From: Marinagarivorans cellulosilyticus
Lineage (GTDB): Bacteria; Pseudomonadota; Gammaproteobacteria; Pseudomonadales; Cellvibrionaceae
Direction of reading: 5' to 3'
Length of the DNA stretch: 64,000 nucleotides
Assembly (NCBI RefSeq): GCF_021655555.1
Contig: NZ_AP023086.1
Location: 3,006,685-3,070,684 of the forward strand
Made by a program: the position numbers and the translations under genes. Shown here piece after piece: positions 15,220-23,141 of this stretch. The notes beneath the pieces were generated by a model. It saw only the letters and a list, made by a program, of their open reading frames with translations. It was not told where the DNA came from and made no database searches. The first letter of the stretch is position 1. Each line of letters opens with the position of its first letter.

Positions 15220-15249
15220 TCTTATGGCAAGGCTTTGCGGGTAAAGCAT

Positions 15250-15274
15250 AGAGCTGGCCATGCTGGCCAGCTCT
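15250..15274. terminator. Strong hairpin after the bactofilin gene
   Basis: AGAGCTGGCC and GGCCAGCTCT pair perfectly around ATGCT, 18 bases past the stop of the minus-strand bactofilin gene (15292). No T-run follows, so it may stabilise the 3' end or act as a weak terminator separating argC-bactofilin transcription from the erpA promoter. Confidence 0.5.
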
Positions 15275-15291
15275 AAGTGGTGTAGATAGGT

Positions 15292-15714
15292 TTACTGTGC
15301 CGGTTTTGCTTTGGCGGCGGCGATATTCTCGACCTTTTTGGCGTTATCGGCTTTTTCGTCGAAGTGTACCAAGCTACCGTTGACCTGTGAGCCTTTCACC
15401 ATTTCGATAATGTTGTAATAAACATTGCCTTGAATAATGGCCTTAGATGCAAGCTCGATGTGGGCTGTTGAGCGAACGTCGCCACAGACTTTGCCATTAA
15501 TAACGGCGGCCGAAACGCGGACTTCGCCTTCAACGCTGCCTTTATCGTGAATCACTAAGCGCGCATCTTTGCCACCTTCGGCAATAACATTACCAACAAC
15601 TTGACCTTCTATTTGCAGCTCGCCGACAAAGTGAATGTCGCCTACAACTTTAGTGCCGCGCGATATCAGTGTGTGGTTGCTGCCGTGGTCTACTTCTTTT
15701 TTTGATCCGAACAT
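15292..15714 (-). CDS. Bactofilin, short form (140 aa)
   Basis: A compact bactofilin: NHTLISRGTKVVGDIHFVG starts the DUF583 β-helix, followed by repeats LQIEGQVVGNV, VEGEVRVSAAV, INGKVCGDV and IQGNVYYNI, and a short polar tail (KKVENIAAAKAKPAQ). It lacks the long N-terminal tail of the 7444 paralogue. It starts nine bases after the stop of the DUF6776-like membrane protein, so the two are co-translated. It may scaffold that membrane protein; this is inference from the gene pair. Confidence 0.92.
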   Translation of the reverse strand: MFGSKKEVDHGSNHTLISRGTKVVGDIHFVGELQIEGQVVGNVIAEGGKDARLVIHDKGSVEGEVRVSAAVINGKVCGDVRSTAHIELASKAIIQGNVYYNIIEMVKGSQVNGSLVHFDEKADNAKKVENIAAAKAKPAQ

Positions 15715-15722
15715 AATTCCCC

Positions 15723-16484
15723 CTAATGTGCTAACCAGTCGTAATTTTGTGTGATAGTTGTGTTCTTTGGGTCGGTCATGTTGAGCTCGACAATGACCTT
15801 CTCCGGTGCAAAGTTTTTTGGTAGGGCAAGTTTTCCCGCCAGCGTTTGAAAATACCGAAACTTCACTTTGAGCTTAGTAGCATCGTTTTTTGCCTTGTCG
15901 TTATCGGTGTTATCAATGATTGCTATTTCACTATAGTTGTAACTTTTGCTGTTGTTATTTTGTTGGCCTTCAATTGTGATGCTGACATGGCCTTTAACCC
16001 AATTGGTGTGTTTGGCGAGCTGCTTTACAACCAGTTTAAAATGGTAGTGGCCAGCCTCATCGGCTTTTGTAAGCTCCCATTCGCCAATTGCTGGGCCTTT
16101 ACCGCCTTTTTCGGGGCTCATGATGTTGCGATAAAAATTGTTTTCTTCTTGAATTTTTTGCAGGGCTGTTTTCAATTCTAGTACTTCTTGGCGTACAGCT
16201 TCGCTGGATTTTCTATCAACTTCTGCGCCTGTTTTGGTATTAATAAGCTGTTGTGCATATTCGCTATTACTGGCTTCTAATGTTGTTACCTTGGCAATAT
16301 TATCAGCCAACATTTTTTCGAGTAGCGCGAGCTGACCAGCGCCTTGTTGGTACCCATAGTGGTAGGCGCCAGCCGCCGTAGTGCCTAATGCTAAAACGGT
16401 AAGCGCCCGGATAGACCACTTCAATATTGGGCGGTGGCGCACGACCACCATTCGATGTTGCCGACTTTCTTTTACACTGGCCAT
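15723..16484 (-). CDS. DUF6776-like inner-membrane protein
   Basis: A 253-residue protein with a basic N-terminus (RQHRMVVVRHRP), one transmembrane helix (WSIRALTVLALGTTAAGAYH, about 23-42), a coiled-coil region with heptads (about 50-120), and a C-terminal β-rich periplasmic domain (WELTKADEAGHYHFKLVVKQ). The layout and position between argC and a bactofilin match the DUF6776 family as I remember it. The gene follows argC closely (ATG 16484; argC stop 16497) and precedes the bactofilin by eight bases. Function unknown, possibly envelope-related. Confidence 0.72.
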   Translation of the reverse strand: MASVKESRQHRMVVVRHRPILKWSIRALTVLALGTTAAGAYHYGYQQGAGQLALLEKMLADNIAKVTTLEASNSEYAQQLINTKTGAEVDRKSSEAVRQEVLELKTALQKIQEENNFYRNIMSPEKGGKGPAIGEWELTKADEAGHYHFKLVVKQLAKHTNWVKGHVSITIEGQQNNNSKSYNYSEIAIIDNTDNDKAKNDATKLKVKFRYFQTLAGKLALPKNFAPEKVIVELNMTDPKNTTITQNYDWLAH

Positions 16485-16496
16485 AAACTGTTCGCT

Positions 16497-17537
16497 TTAT
16501 GGCAGTAGTGAAGCAAAATGTAAGCCGCAGCTCTCATCAAGCCCAAACATGATATTCATATTTTGAATGGCTTGGCCAGAAGAGCCTTTGGTGAGGTTAT
16601 CCTCTACCACAGTGATCACGGCAGTATCCCGGCCTTGGGGCTGATGCACGGCAATGCGGCAAAGGTTGGTGCCTTTTACTGTGCGGGTTTCTGCCGTGCT
16701 GCCTGCTGGTAGAACATCAACAAAGGGCTCATTTTCATAAGCTTGCTCAAAAACTTGCTGCAAATTAGTGCTTTTGTCCTTCAATGTAGCAAAGAGTGTG
16801 GCATGGATACCGCGGCTCATGGGAATCAGGTGCGGTACAAATGTGAGTGTCATCGCATCTTTGCTACCACTAAAGTCGGTTAGCAATTGCTCAATTTCGG
16901 GAAGGTGGCGATGGCCATCCACTCCGTAAGCTTTAAAGCTTTCGCACAGCTCGGTGTGCAACATGGCCACTTTTGCGCCACGGCCGGCGCCGCTAGCACC
17001 GCTGGCGGCACTGGCAATAAGGTGTTGCGTATCGACCAGTTTTTGTTCAATTAATGGTTTAAAACCTAGCAAAATAGCGGTGGGGTAGCAGCCGGGGCAC
17101 GCAATTAAACGGGCGTTTTTAATGGCTTCGCGATTATACTCTGGTAGGCCGTATACGGCTTCGCTAACCCACTTTTTGGCGCCGTGCTCTTGGTTGTACC
17201 ATTTTTCCCACAGTGCAACATCGCGAATTCGAAAGTCGGCAGATAAGTCAATAATCTTGGCGCCACCTTCTAATAGTTCTCCGGCGGAGGCCTGGGCAAC
17301 CCCGTGCGGCGTGGCAAAAAAGATGACATCACACGCAAGTAGGGCGTTGTTATCGGGCGCACTGAAATACAGGTTGTCGTAATGACCGCGAAGGTTGGGG
17401 AATAGCTCGGGTACTGCGCGACCACTTTCAGCGCGCGAAGTGATTACGCTCACTTGTGCTTTGGGGTGGTTGGTTAACAATCGGAGCAATTCTACGCCGG
17501 TGTAGCCTGTACCACCGACAATACCTACTTTAATCAC
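16497..17537 (-). CDS. argC: N-acetyl-gamma-glutamyl-phosphate reductase
   Basis: A 346-residue enzyme of arginine biosynthesis that reduces N-acetyl-glutamyl-5-phosphate to the semialdehyde with NADPH. The N-terminal Rossmann motif is GIVGGTGYTGVELLRLL (5-21), the catalytic cysteine is C150 in ACPGCYPTAILL, and the conserved GHRHLPEIEQ lies near residue 207. Length is normal for the bacterial short type. ATG 17537 is preceded by GAGGTGAACC. First gene of a probable argC - DUF6776-like - bactofilin unit. Confidence 0.96.
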   Translation of the reverse strand: MIKVGIVGGTGYTGVELLRLLTNHPKAQVSVITSRAESGRAVPELFPNLRGHYDNLYFSAPDNNALLACDVIFFATPHGVAQASAGELLEGGAKIIDLSADFRIRDVALWEKWYNQEHGAKKWVSEAVYGLPEYNREAIKNARLIACPGCYPTAILLGFKPLIEQKLVDTQHLIASAASGASGAGRGAKVAMLHTELCESFKAYGVDGHRHLPEIEQLLTDFSGSKDAMTLTFVPHLIPMSRGIHATLFATLKDKSTNLQQVFEQAYENEPFVDVLPAGSTAETRTVKGTNLCRIAVHQPQGRDTAVITVVEDNLTKGSSGQAIQNMNIMFGLDESCGLHFASLLP

Positions 17538-17754
17538 GGTTCACCTCGTGTGTTGATTGAGCGCGAATTTCGCATCATTGTGCGTCGTATTCCGCTAAAC
17601 TAGCCTACATATAATTGTGCAAGGCTGGGCTTTGTACATTGCAATCTATGCGCTAAGCCTGTTTGTTTGTAGCATTGCGCGTAAACTCTCGCGTTGATAC
17701 GCGCGCCGCTGCGTATGGTAATGACCTTTCACTTAAAACTAAAGCTATATCACC

Positions 17755-19512
17755 ATGCCCGATACCATTGCTAAATGGCTAAAGCGCGCAAATAGCGCAG
17801 TTGTTCATTTTCGTCACTCCCTTTCTTACATCGATGCGCTGCCCCAGTTAACGCTATTGGGCTTGGTAATTGGTTTGTTTACCGGCTTGATTATCGTGTG
17901 CTTCCGGTTGTGTATTGAGTGGCCATTAGGGCAGTTTATGCCCAATGGCGCCGAGAGTTTTGAGCAGTTATCGGCCAATACCCGCACGGCAATGATCTTT
18001 GGCGGTGCGTTTATTTTGTGGGTGTTTTTACGGACTATGGGGCCAGAGGCTTCACAGGTGGGGGTGGGGCATGTGTTGCACCGGTTGCACAATTTCCAAG
18101 GCCGTTTACCAAAGCGTAGTTGGTTTACCCAATTTGTGGGTGGGGTTATTTGTTTGTTAAGTGGTTTTTCCGTTGGGCGCGAAGGCCCTGCGGTGCATTT
18201 GGGGGCCGGTTGTGCCAGCCAAGTGGGTAACTGGTTAAAACTGCCCAATAATAGCCGCCATACATTGGTCGGTTGTGGTGTTGCGGCGGCAATATCGGCG
18301 TCTTTTGATACGCCCATGGCAGGTGTTATTTTCGCCATGGAAGTCATCGTAATGGAATATACGATTATTGGTTTTGTCCCTGTCATTATGGCATCGGTGA
18401 TGGGCGCGGCGCTAAGCCAGGCTGTTTTTGCGGGTGCTAGCGAACTGGTGCTTGTGCGCAACGATATGGAAAGTTTAATCGAGCTGCCGTTTATGGTGGG
18501 CTGTGGTTTGGTGATTGCGTTAAGCTCGGCGCTTTTTATTTGGTTGAATATTACGGCGATGCGCTTTCGGCATTGGGCGCTATGGCAAAGGCTGACGTTA
18601 GCGGCGGTAATTACAGCGGCAGTAGCTTGGTGGCAGCCCGCCATTATGGGGCTAGGTTATGACACCCTAGGGCAAGCGATGGGCGGGGAGCTTGTTTTTA
18701 CGGCTTTGATGGTGATTTGTTTTGCCAAAATTGTGGTGAGTGCATTAACGGTGGGTTTAGGTTTGCCTGGGGGGGTAATTGGCCCTGCCTTGGTGAGCGG
18801 TGCGTGCCTTGGCGGCGCGTTAGGTTTATTGGTGCATGCAATTTACCCCGATATTGTTGTCGAGCCTGCTTTTTATGTGTTGATTGGCATGGCTGGCATG
18901 ATGGCCGCTGTGGTGAATGCTCCTTTAGCAGCTTTGGTTGCAGTTTTGGAATTAAGTTATAACCCACATATTATCTTCCCGGCGATGCTAGTGATTGTGG
19001 TGGCTTGTGTGACCACCCGTTACTTTTTTAATTTTGGTGGCATTTTTAATGAGCAGCTAAAGCACAGTGGCCGGCCATTAAATTTAAAGCCTGCGCAGCA
19101 GGCGCTTCGCCGCGCGGGGGTTCGCAGTGTGATGGATACTGCATTGACCATCGTGCATCGAGAAATGGACTATGAGCAGGCTAAGCAAATTTTGGCTAAG
19201 CGGCCTAATTGGTTGGTGGTTGATGAAGCGCCAAAATACACCGCTTTAAAAGCCGCCAATTTGGCGGCATGGCTCGAAAGCGCGCCGGTAGAGGTGCTTG
19301 CCTTAGAGAAGGAAATTGACCTTTTTGCGATTCCTGCTCAGAGGCTTATACTGGCGGCGATTCACGAGGATGCTACGTTGTGGGAGGCAGAACAGGCCAT
19401 TACCCAAGGTCACAGCGACGCGGTTTATGTGGCAACGCAGCAGCAGTCGGTGCTCAATGTAATGCAGGGAATTGTGACGGCAGAACACCTCGATAATTAT
19501 TATCATTCATAG
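17755..19512 (+). CDS. ClC-family chloride channel/transporter with C-terminal CBS-like region
   Basis: A 585-residue protein with ten or more hydrophobic segments. The ClC gating glutamate is E143 in SVGREGPAVHLGAG, and the later helix GLGLPGGVIGPALVSGA is the equivalent of the GxFxP element. The GSGIP motif is replaced by VGVGHVLHRL, which occurs in one subgroup of bacterial ClCs. Residues 455-585 (VRSVMDTALTIVHREMDYEQ and onwards) form a cytosolic CBS-type pair. It exchanges or conducts Cl-, possibly for H+ or fluoride-unrelated anions. No strong ribosome binding site before ATG 17755. Confidence 0.9.
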   Translation: MPDTIAKWLKRANSAVVHFRHSLSYIDALPQLTLLGLVIGLFTGLIIVCFRLCIEWPLGQFMPNGAESFEQLSANTRTAMIFGGAFILWVFLRTMGPEASQVGVGHVLHRLHNFQGRLPKRSWFTQFVGGVICLLSGFSVGREGPAVHLGAGCASQVGNWLKLPNNSRHTLVGCGVAAAISASFDTPMAGVIFAMEVIVMEYTIIGFVPVIMASVMGAALSQAVFAGASELVLVRNDMESLIELPFMVGCGLVIALSSALFIWLNITAMRFRHWALWQRLTLAAVITAAVAWWQPAIMGLGYDTLGQAMGGELVFTALMVICFAKIVVSALTVGLGLPGGVIGPALVSGACLGGALGLLVHAIYPDIVVEPAFYVLIGMAGMMAAVVNAPLAALVAVLELSYNPHIIFPAMLVIVVACVTTRYFFNFGGIFNEQLKHSGRPLNLKPAQQALRRAGVRSVMDTALTIVHREMDYEQAKQILAKRPNWLVVDEAPKYTALKAANLAAWLESAPVEVLALEKEIDLFAIPAQRLILAAIHEDATLWEAEQAITQGHSDAVYVATQQQSVLNVMQGIVTAEHLDNYYHS

Positions 19513-19550
19513 CGCGGAAAACCTGCGCTTTTTAAGTCTTAGGAGTATGT

Positions 19551-19976
19551 ATGTTGTGGGTTAAAGCCTTTCACATTATGTCGGTAGTTACGTGGTTTGC
19601 CGTATTATTTTATTTGCCGCGTTTGTTTGTTTACCACGCCGCTTGTGAAGATGCTGCAGGCAAAGAGCGCTTTAAAATTATGGAGCGTAAGCTTTACCGG
19701 GGTATAGGCACGCCATCGATTCTTGCTGTGTGGTTATTGGGCGGCTGGCTTGTGAGTTTTCAGTGGGATTATTTAAAAACACAAGGCTGGTTTCACGCTA
19801 AGCTAACGCTGGTTTTCTTGCTTACGGGTTATCATCATATGTGCGGTGCTTATATTAAGAAGTTTGCCCGCGACGATTTTCAACCTCCTAGCCATGTCTT
19901 CTTTCGTTGGTTTAATGAAGTGCCTGTTTTCTTTTTGGTCGCGATTGTTATTTTGGTTGTGGTCAGGCCTTTCTAG
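19551..19976 (+). CDS. hemJ: Protoporphyrinogen oxidase HemJ
   Basis: A 141-residue four-helix membrane protein. The start MLWVKAFHIMSVVTWFAVLF with the conserved H8, the LFVYHA segment and the later TGYHHMCGAYIKKFARDDF match HemJ, which oxidises protoporphyrinogen IX to protoporphyrin IX in haem synthesis in organisms without HemY/HemG. TAGGAG lies six bases before ATG 19551. Its stop overlaps by four bases with the end of the convergent AlkC-like gene. Confidence 0.93.
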   Translation: MLWVKAFHIMSVVTWFAVLFYLPRLFVYHAACEDAAGKERFKIMERKLYRGIGTPSILAVWLLGGWLVSFQWDYLKTQGWFHAKLTLVFLLTGYHHMCGAYIKKFARDDFQPPSHVFFRWFNEVPVFFLVAIVILVVVRPF

Positions 19977-21073
19977 TCGTTTTTAGCCTTTTTAAGCTCG
20001 AAGTTGGCGCTCGCAATAACTTCACCGTTAATTTGTATATGCAGCTGGTGCTCGCCGGGATAATACCGGCGAGTGCTAATGGCTTTAAATGAATAACTTT
20101 TATCGATACAAATCTCTTCGCCTTTTTGGGCTTCTAGTGTTTTCAATTTAAACACCTTGCTATTGTGCTGTTGATTGTTGCGCAAAAAATCAATGGCGTA
20201 GTCAATCACCAGCTTTTGTTGTTGCTTACTTGTGAAACTGAGTGAAAAATTTAATAGGCCGCCGCTTAATACCGAGCTTGGGCATACCAGCTGGCTGCTC
20301 TTAATGTGTGCTTTTTTAGCCCCCATAAGCGCTAGTGCTCGAGCATTGCCCTGTTTAATTAAGGTTCTGCTGGCGTGCTGGATAATCCACAAGGTTTCTT
20401 TGCTTGCAGTAGTTGTTCGCCATGTCTCTAGCGTGTTTAAAACCGTATTGGGGTGGTCTTTGCTGATGTCGTTAAGGTTATTGGCTACCGATTTTCGGAC
20501 ATATAAACTGGGGTCGTTTTTGAGTGTTTCGAGTATAGGCAAAATGGGCGCTGGTGCTGCGACTAAGGTTTTAAGCTGCATGCCCCAAGGGAGTTTTGGT
20601 CGGCAGCCTTCGCTGGCTAAGCGGCGGACATGATCATTTGGGTGTTGCGCCCAAAGGTTCAATTGTTGAAAGGCTTCGTGTGGATACCTTTCTATAAAGG
20701 GGCGTATCGCAAATTCAGCGCTAAATAGTGGCGTTAGTTTTTCGAGCGCTTTAAAGGCTAGTGCGGGCTGGTCTATGCCGTAACGTGCAACATAATCGAT
20801 TATTGGCCAAGCGGCAAAGCCCCTTAGTGGATCTTTAGGGTCGCCTTTGTCCCAATGCGCTGGCAAGCGACACAGTGCTGGCGCTACTTTGCTAAATGCG
20901 GGCAAGGACAATCCCATGGCGGCGATAATATGATGCACTCGAGCTTTCAGCTCTAGGTCTTCTAGCCCCTTTAATGCCTCCATAGTAAAACTTTTTTGGT
21001 CAAAATCTTTAATAATGGATGCCAAACCCTGGGATATTCGGGCGACGGCTGCGTGCGATAAGCCTTGTTTCAT
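19973..21073 (-). CDS. AlkC-type HEAT-repeat DNA glycosylase with C-terminal Ig-like domain
   Basis: A 366-residue protein. The N-terminal two-thirds is helical HEAT repeats of the AlkC/AlkD superfamily (AALCRLPAHWDKGDPKDPLR, IRPFIERYPHEAFQQLNLW, HPNDHVRRLASEGCRPKLPW, YVRKSVANNLNDISKDHP). Residues about 275-366 form a β-sandwich ending YYPGEHQLHIQINGEV, consistent with the Ig-like domain known in AlkCβ, where it helps grip DNA. The family removes 3-methyladenine-type lesions. Tail-to-tail with hemJ with a four-base overlap of stop regions. Confidence 0.85.
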   Translation of the reverse strand: MKQGLSHAAVARISQGLASIIKDFDQKSFTMEALKGLEDLELKARVHHIIAAMGLSLPAFSKVAPALCRLPAHWDKGDPKDPLRGFAAWPIIDYVARYGIDQPALAFKALEKLTPLFSAEFAIRPFIERYPHEAFQQLNLWAQHPNDHVRRLASEGCRPKLPWGMQLKTLVAAPAPILPILETLKNDPSLYVRKSVANNLNDISKDHPNTVLNTLETWRTTTASKETLWIIQHASRTLIKQGNARALALMGAKKAHIKSSQLVCPSSVLSGGLLNFSLSFTSKQQQKLVIDYAIDFLRNNQQHNSKVFKLKTLEAQKGEEICIDKSYSFKAISTRRYYPGEHQLHIQINGEVIASANFELKKAKND

Positions 21074-21180
21074 AAAAATTCCATCTGCTGCAAACTATGG
21101 TGGCGCCACTGTACCGACTAATGGTTGTGCTCGATAAGGGGGAAGCGTATTGAAATTGTACGTGGTGAGCTATAGAAAGG

Positions 21181-23136
21181 CTATTCGCCGTCTTCTAAAT
21201 TTTTGAGGATAAGCAGGAATTGTTTTTTCACTTTAAGGCGCAGGCTGTTATCTGCTGCTATTTCGTTCAGTGTTTGTTGTTCTAGGTTTTTAAAGCTTGC
21301 GATCTGACTGGCTTTAAGCCCCTTGGAGCGTGCGATATCCTGTATTTGGCCAAAACCATTACTTACGCTATCTTTCGTACGCTTGTTGATTGTATCGATG
21401 GTTTGGTCGACTTCGTGAGCTATTTTTTTAATATTGTTAGAGCTTTCCTGGATGACTTTTCGCTGTTTTTTGTAATTTTGATCTGACTTCATCCTGCCTA
21501 TGATTTTATCAGTCGTTTTTAATAGATTGAGTATGGCGCTATGTTTTTCATTTGTACTTGATTGGGGGTCGACAGTGACTAGCTTTCCCGAGATGTGCAT
21601 GTAATGGAAGCGGATGGTCTTGCCTGCATTTTGTGAGTCTACTTCATCAATTTGCATGTTTTTAATCAGCGTTTTTTCTCGGTCTTTTAACAGCCCCGAT
21701 GGGTCAATTTCTAGGGTTCTGGTGCCCCCTTTAATAAACAACCCTGAGGACCAACCGAGGTCGCCCAGCGTTTGGTAAATAGATAAAGAAATATCCTCAA
21801 TAGAGCTAGCATCTAGGCACTCTGAAATAAAATTCATAATGGAGGTGTTAAGGTCATGGATGTCTTTTGCTTCAGATATTTCCCCTTTGAGTTGACTGAT
21901 CGTGTTTTCCAAACTTGCCAAGTGTGTATTGGATAGCGGCTCGGTAACGGGCTCGTCTTTAGGGTTCTCCTTGTGGTATTGATGGTTTGTTTTTAGCGTT
22001 TCCAGTTCTTTTTCTAGCGTATCAATACAAAACTCGGCATCTCTAAGGCTGAGTTTGAGTTGTCTAATATCGGTGTTTTTATCCTGCTGGGGCGTGGTAC
22101 GTCCCTCGGTAATATTGGAGGGGGTCGTTGTTGGCTGTGCTTCTTCAATGGTTGAAATGTTGTCTTCGAGTTCAACGATAATGTTCTTTTGGCCTTTGAT
22201 AATTTGGCGTAGGCGTTCAATTTCTTCTTCGTTTTCCTGTTGTATTTGCTCCGAAAGCTCATCAAGCTCTGAGTTGGCGTGTTTGATGTCGTTATTCGAG
22301 GAGGTGATTATCGCTGTTTTCGTATTGCGATTAGAGTTGTTAATACGCTCTATATTGCGCTCAAATTTATCGACGCTTTCGATAATATCGGTATTGTTTT
22401 TGTTGAACGCTTGCAAGGAAAAGTCATAGTCGTCTGGGTTGATATCACTGAGGTTCTTTAAACTTGTATTGGATTGCTCAATATGCCCTTTGAAGTCTTC
22501 AATGGTTTTGTTGCTAGATTGGCTGTAGGTATCGTGAATATGGGCTTTTTCGGTAAGTTTCCGATAGGCGGCACTATCGAGTTTGCTCAGTAATTGCTCT
22601 AGTTTTTCGCTGTAATGCGCTATTTTAGCTGGGTTGTCGCTGTTGGATACGCATGCGGAGTGGAATTTTTCTAAGCTTTCTAGTACATTTTTTGTGCTTT
22701 TACTGGGTGGCGACAGCGCTATTTTTTCGCGTATTTTAGCGATTTTTTCTTCTATGGCTAAGAGTGGTCTTGATTTTTTTTGTTCGACAAGGATGTCGAG
22801 TAATTTTTGCACATTACTGTTAACTAAATTCCAGTAGGCTTTGGAATCTATTGTTTGATTAATGGCTTTAGCTTCAATTTTTAAGTAGGCATTGCGCAAC
22901 GAAATAACGCCTTTGCTCAGGTGCTTTCGCTCGTTATGGCGCCGAGCATCTTCGGTTTTTTGTGCTTGGCTTAGTAAGAACTTCTTGAGATGCTGAGGGA
23001 ATTCTTTGTCGAATGCGCGCTTGCTAATTTTCTTTTGCAAACCAGAGTTAATGAAATACAGGTTAGTCAAGATGCTGAAAATAAGCAGCAAGAGCAGGCC
23101 ATATACAAGTTGTTCTGCGTGTTCGCTTAAGAACAT
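21181..23136 (-). CDS. Membrane-anchored long coiled-coil protein of unknown function
   Basis: A 651-residue protein. Residues 7-30 (AEQLVYGLLLLLIFSILTNL) are a transmembrane helix. Residues about 40-430 are nearly continuous charged helix with heptads, including QQENEEEIERLRQIIKGQKN and LKLSLRDAEFCIDTLEKELE. Residues about 435-560 are globular and look like a small GAF-type sensory fold (SLSIYQTLGDLGWSSGLFIK, KTIRFHYMHISGKLV). A helical tail follows. No enzymatic motif was found. The gene begins five bases after the stop of the PBP1-like sensor gene, so the two are surely co-expressed; the coiled coil probably relays or scaffolds that sensor. Confidence 0.7.
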   Translation of the reverse strand: MFLSEHAEQLVYGLLLLLIFSILTNLYFINSGLQKKISKRAFDKEFPQHLKKFLLSQAQKTEDARRHNERKHLSKGVISLRNAYLKIEAKAINQTIDSKAYWNLVNSNVQKLLDILVEQKKSRPLLAIEEKIAKIREKIALSPPSKSTKNVLESLEKFHSACVSNSDNPAKIAHYSEKLEQLLSKLDSAAYRKLTEKAHIHDTYSQSSNKTIEDFKGHIEQSNTSLKNLSDINPDDYDFSLQAFNKNNTDIIESVDKFERNIERINNSNRNTKTAIITSSNNDIKHANSELDELSEQIQQENEEEIERLRQIIKGQKNIIVELEDNISTIEEAQPTTTPSNITEGRTTPQQDKNTDIRQLKLSLRDAEFCIDTLEKELETLKTNHQYHKENPKDEPVTEPLSNTHLASLENTISQLKGEISEAKDIHDLNTSIMNFISECLDASSIEDISLSIYQTLGDLGWSSGLFIKGGTRTLEIDPSGLLKDREKTLIKNMQIDEVDSQNAGKTIRFHYMHISGKLVTVDPQSSTNEKHSAILNLLKTTDKIIGRMKSDQNYKKQRKVIQESSNNIKKIAHEVDQTIDTINKRTKDSVSNGFGQIQDIARSKGLKASQIASFKNLEQQTLNEIAADNSLRLKVKKQFLLILKNLEDGE

Positions 23137-23141
23137 GAGTG

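Noticed and set aside
17826..18644. Antisense 272-codon frame over the ClC channel gene
   Set aside because: Composition is the reverse of membrane helices (many Thr, Pro, Lys); the plus-strand protein has clear ClC motifs.
19508..19532. Short hairpin AGCGC/GCGCT followed by T5 after the ClC gene
   Set aside because: Stem of only five pairs; hemJ begins 18 bases later, so a functional terminator is doubtful.
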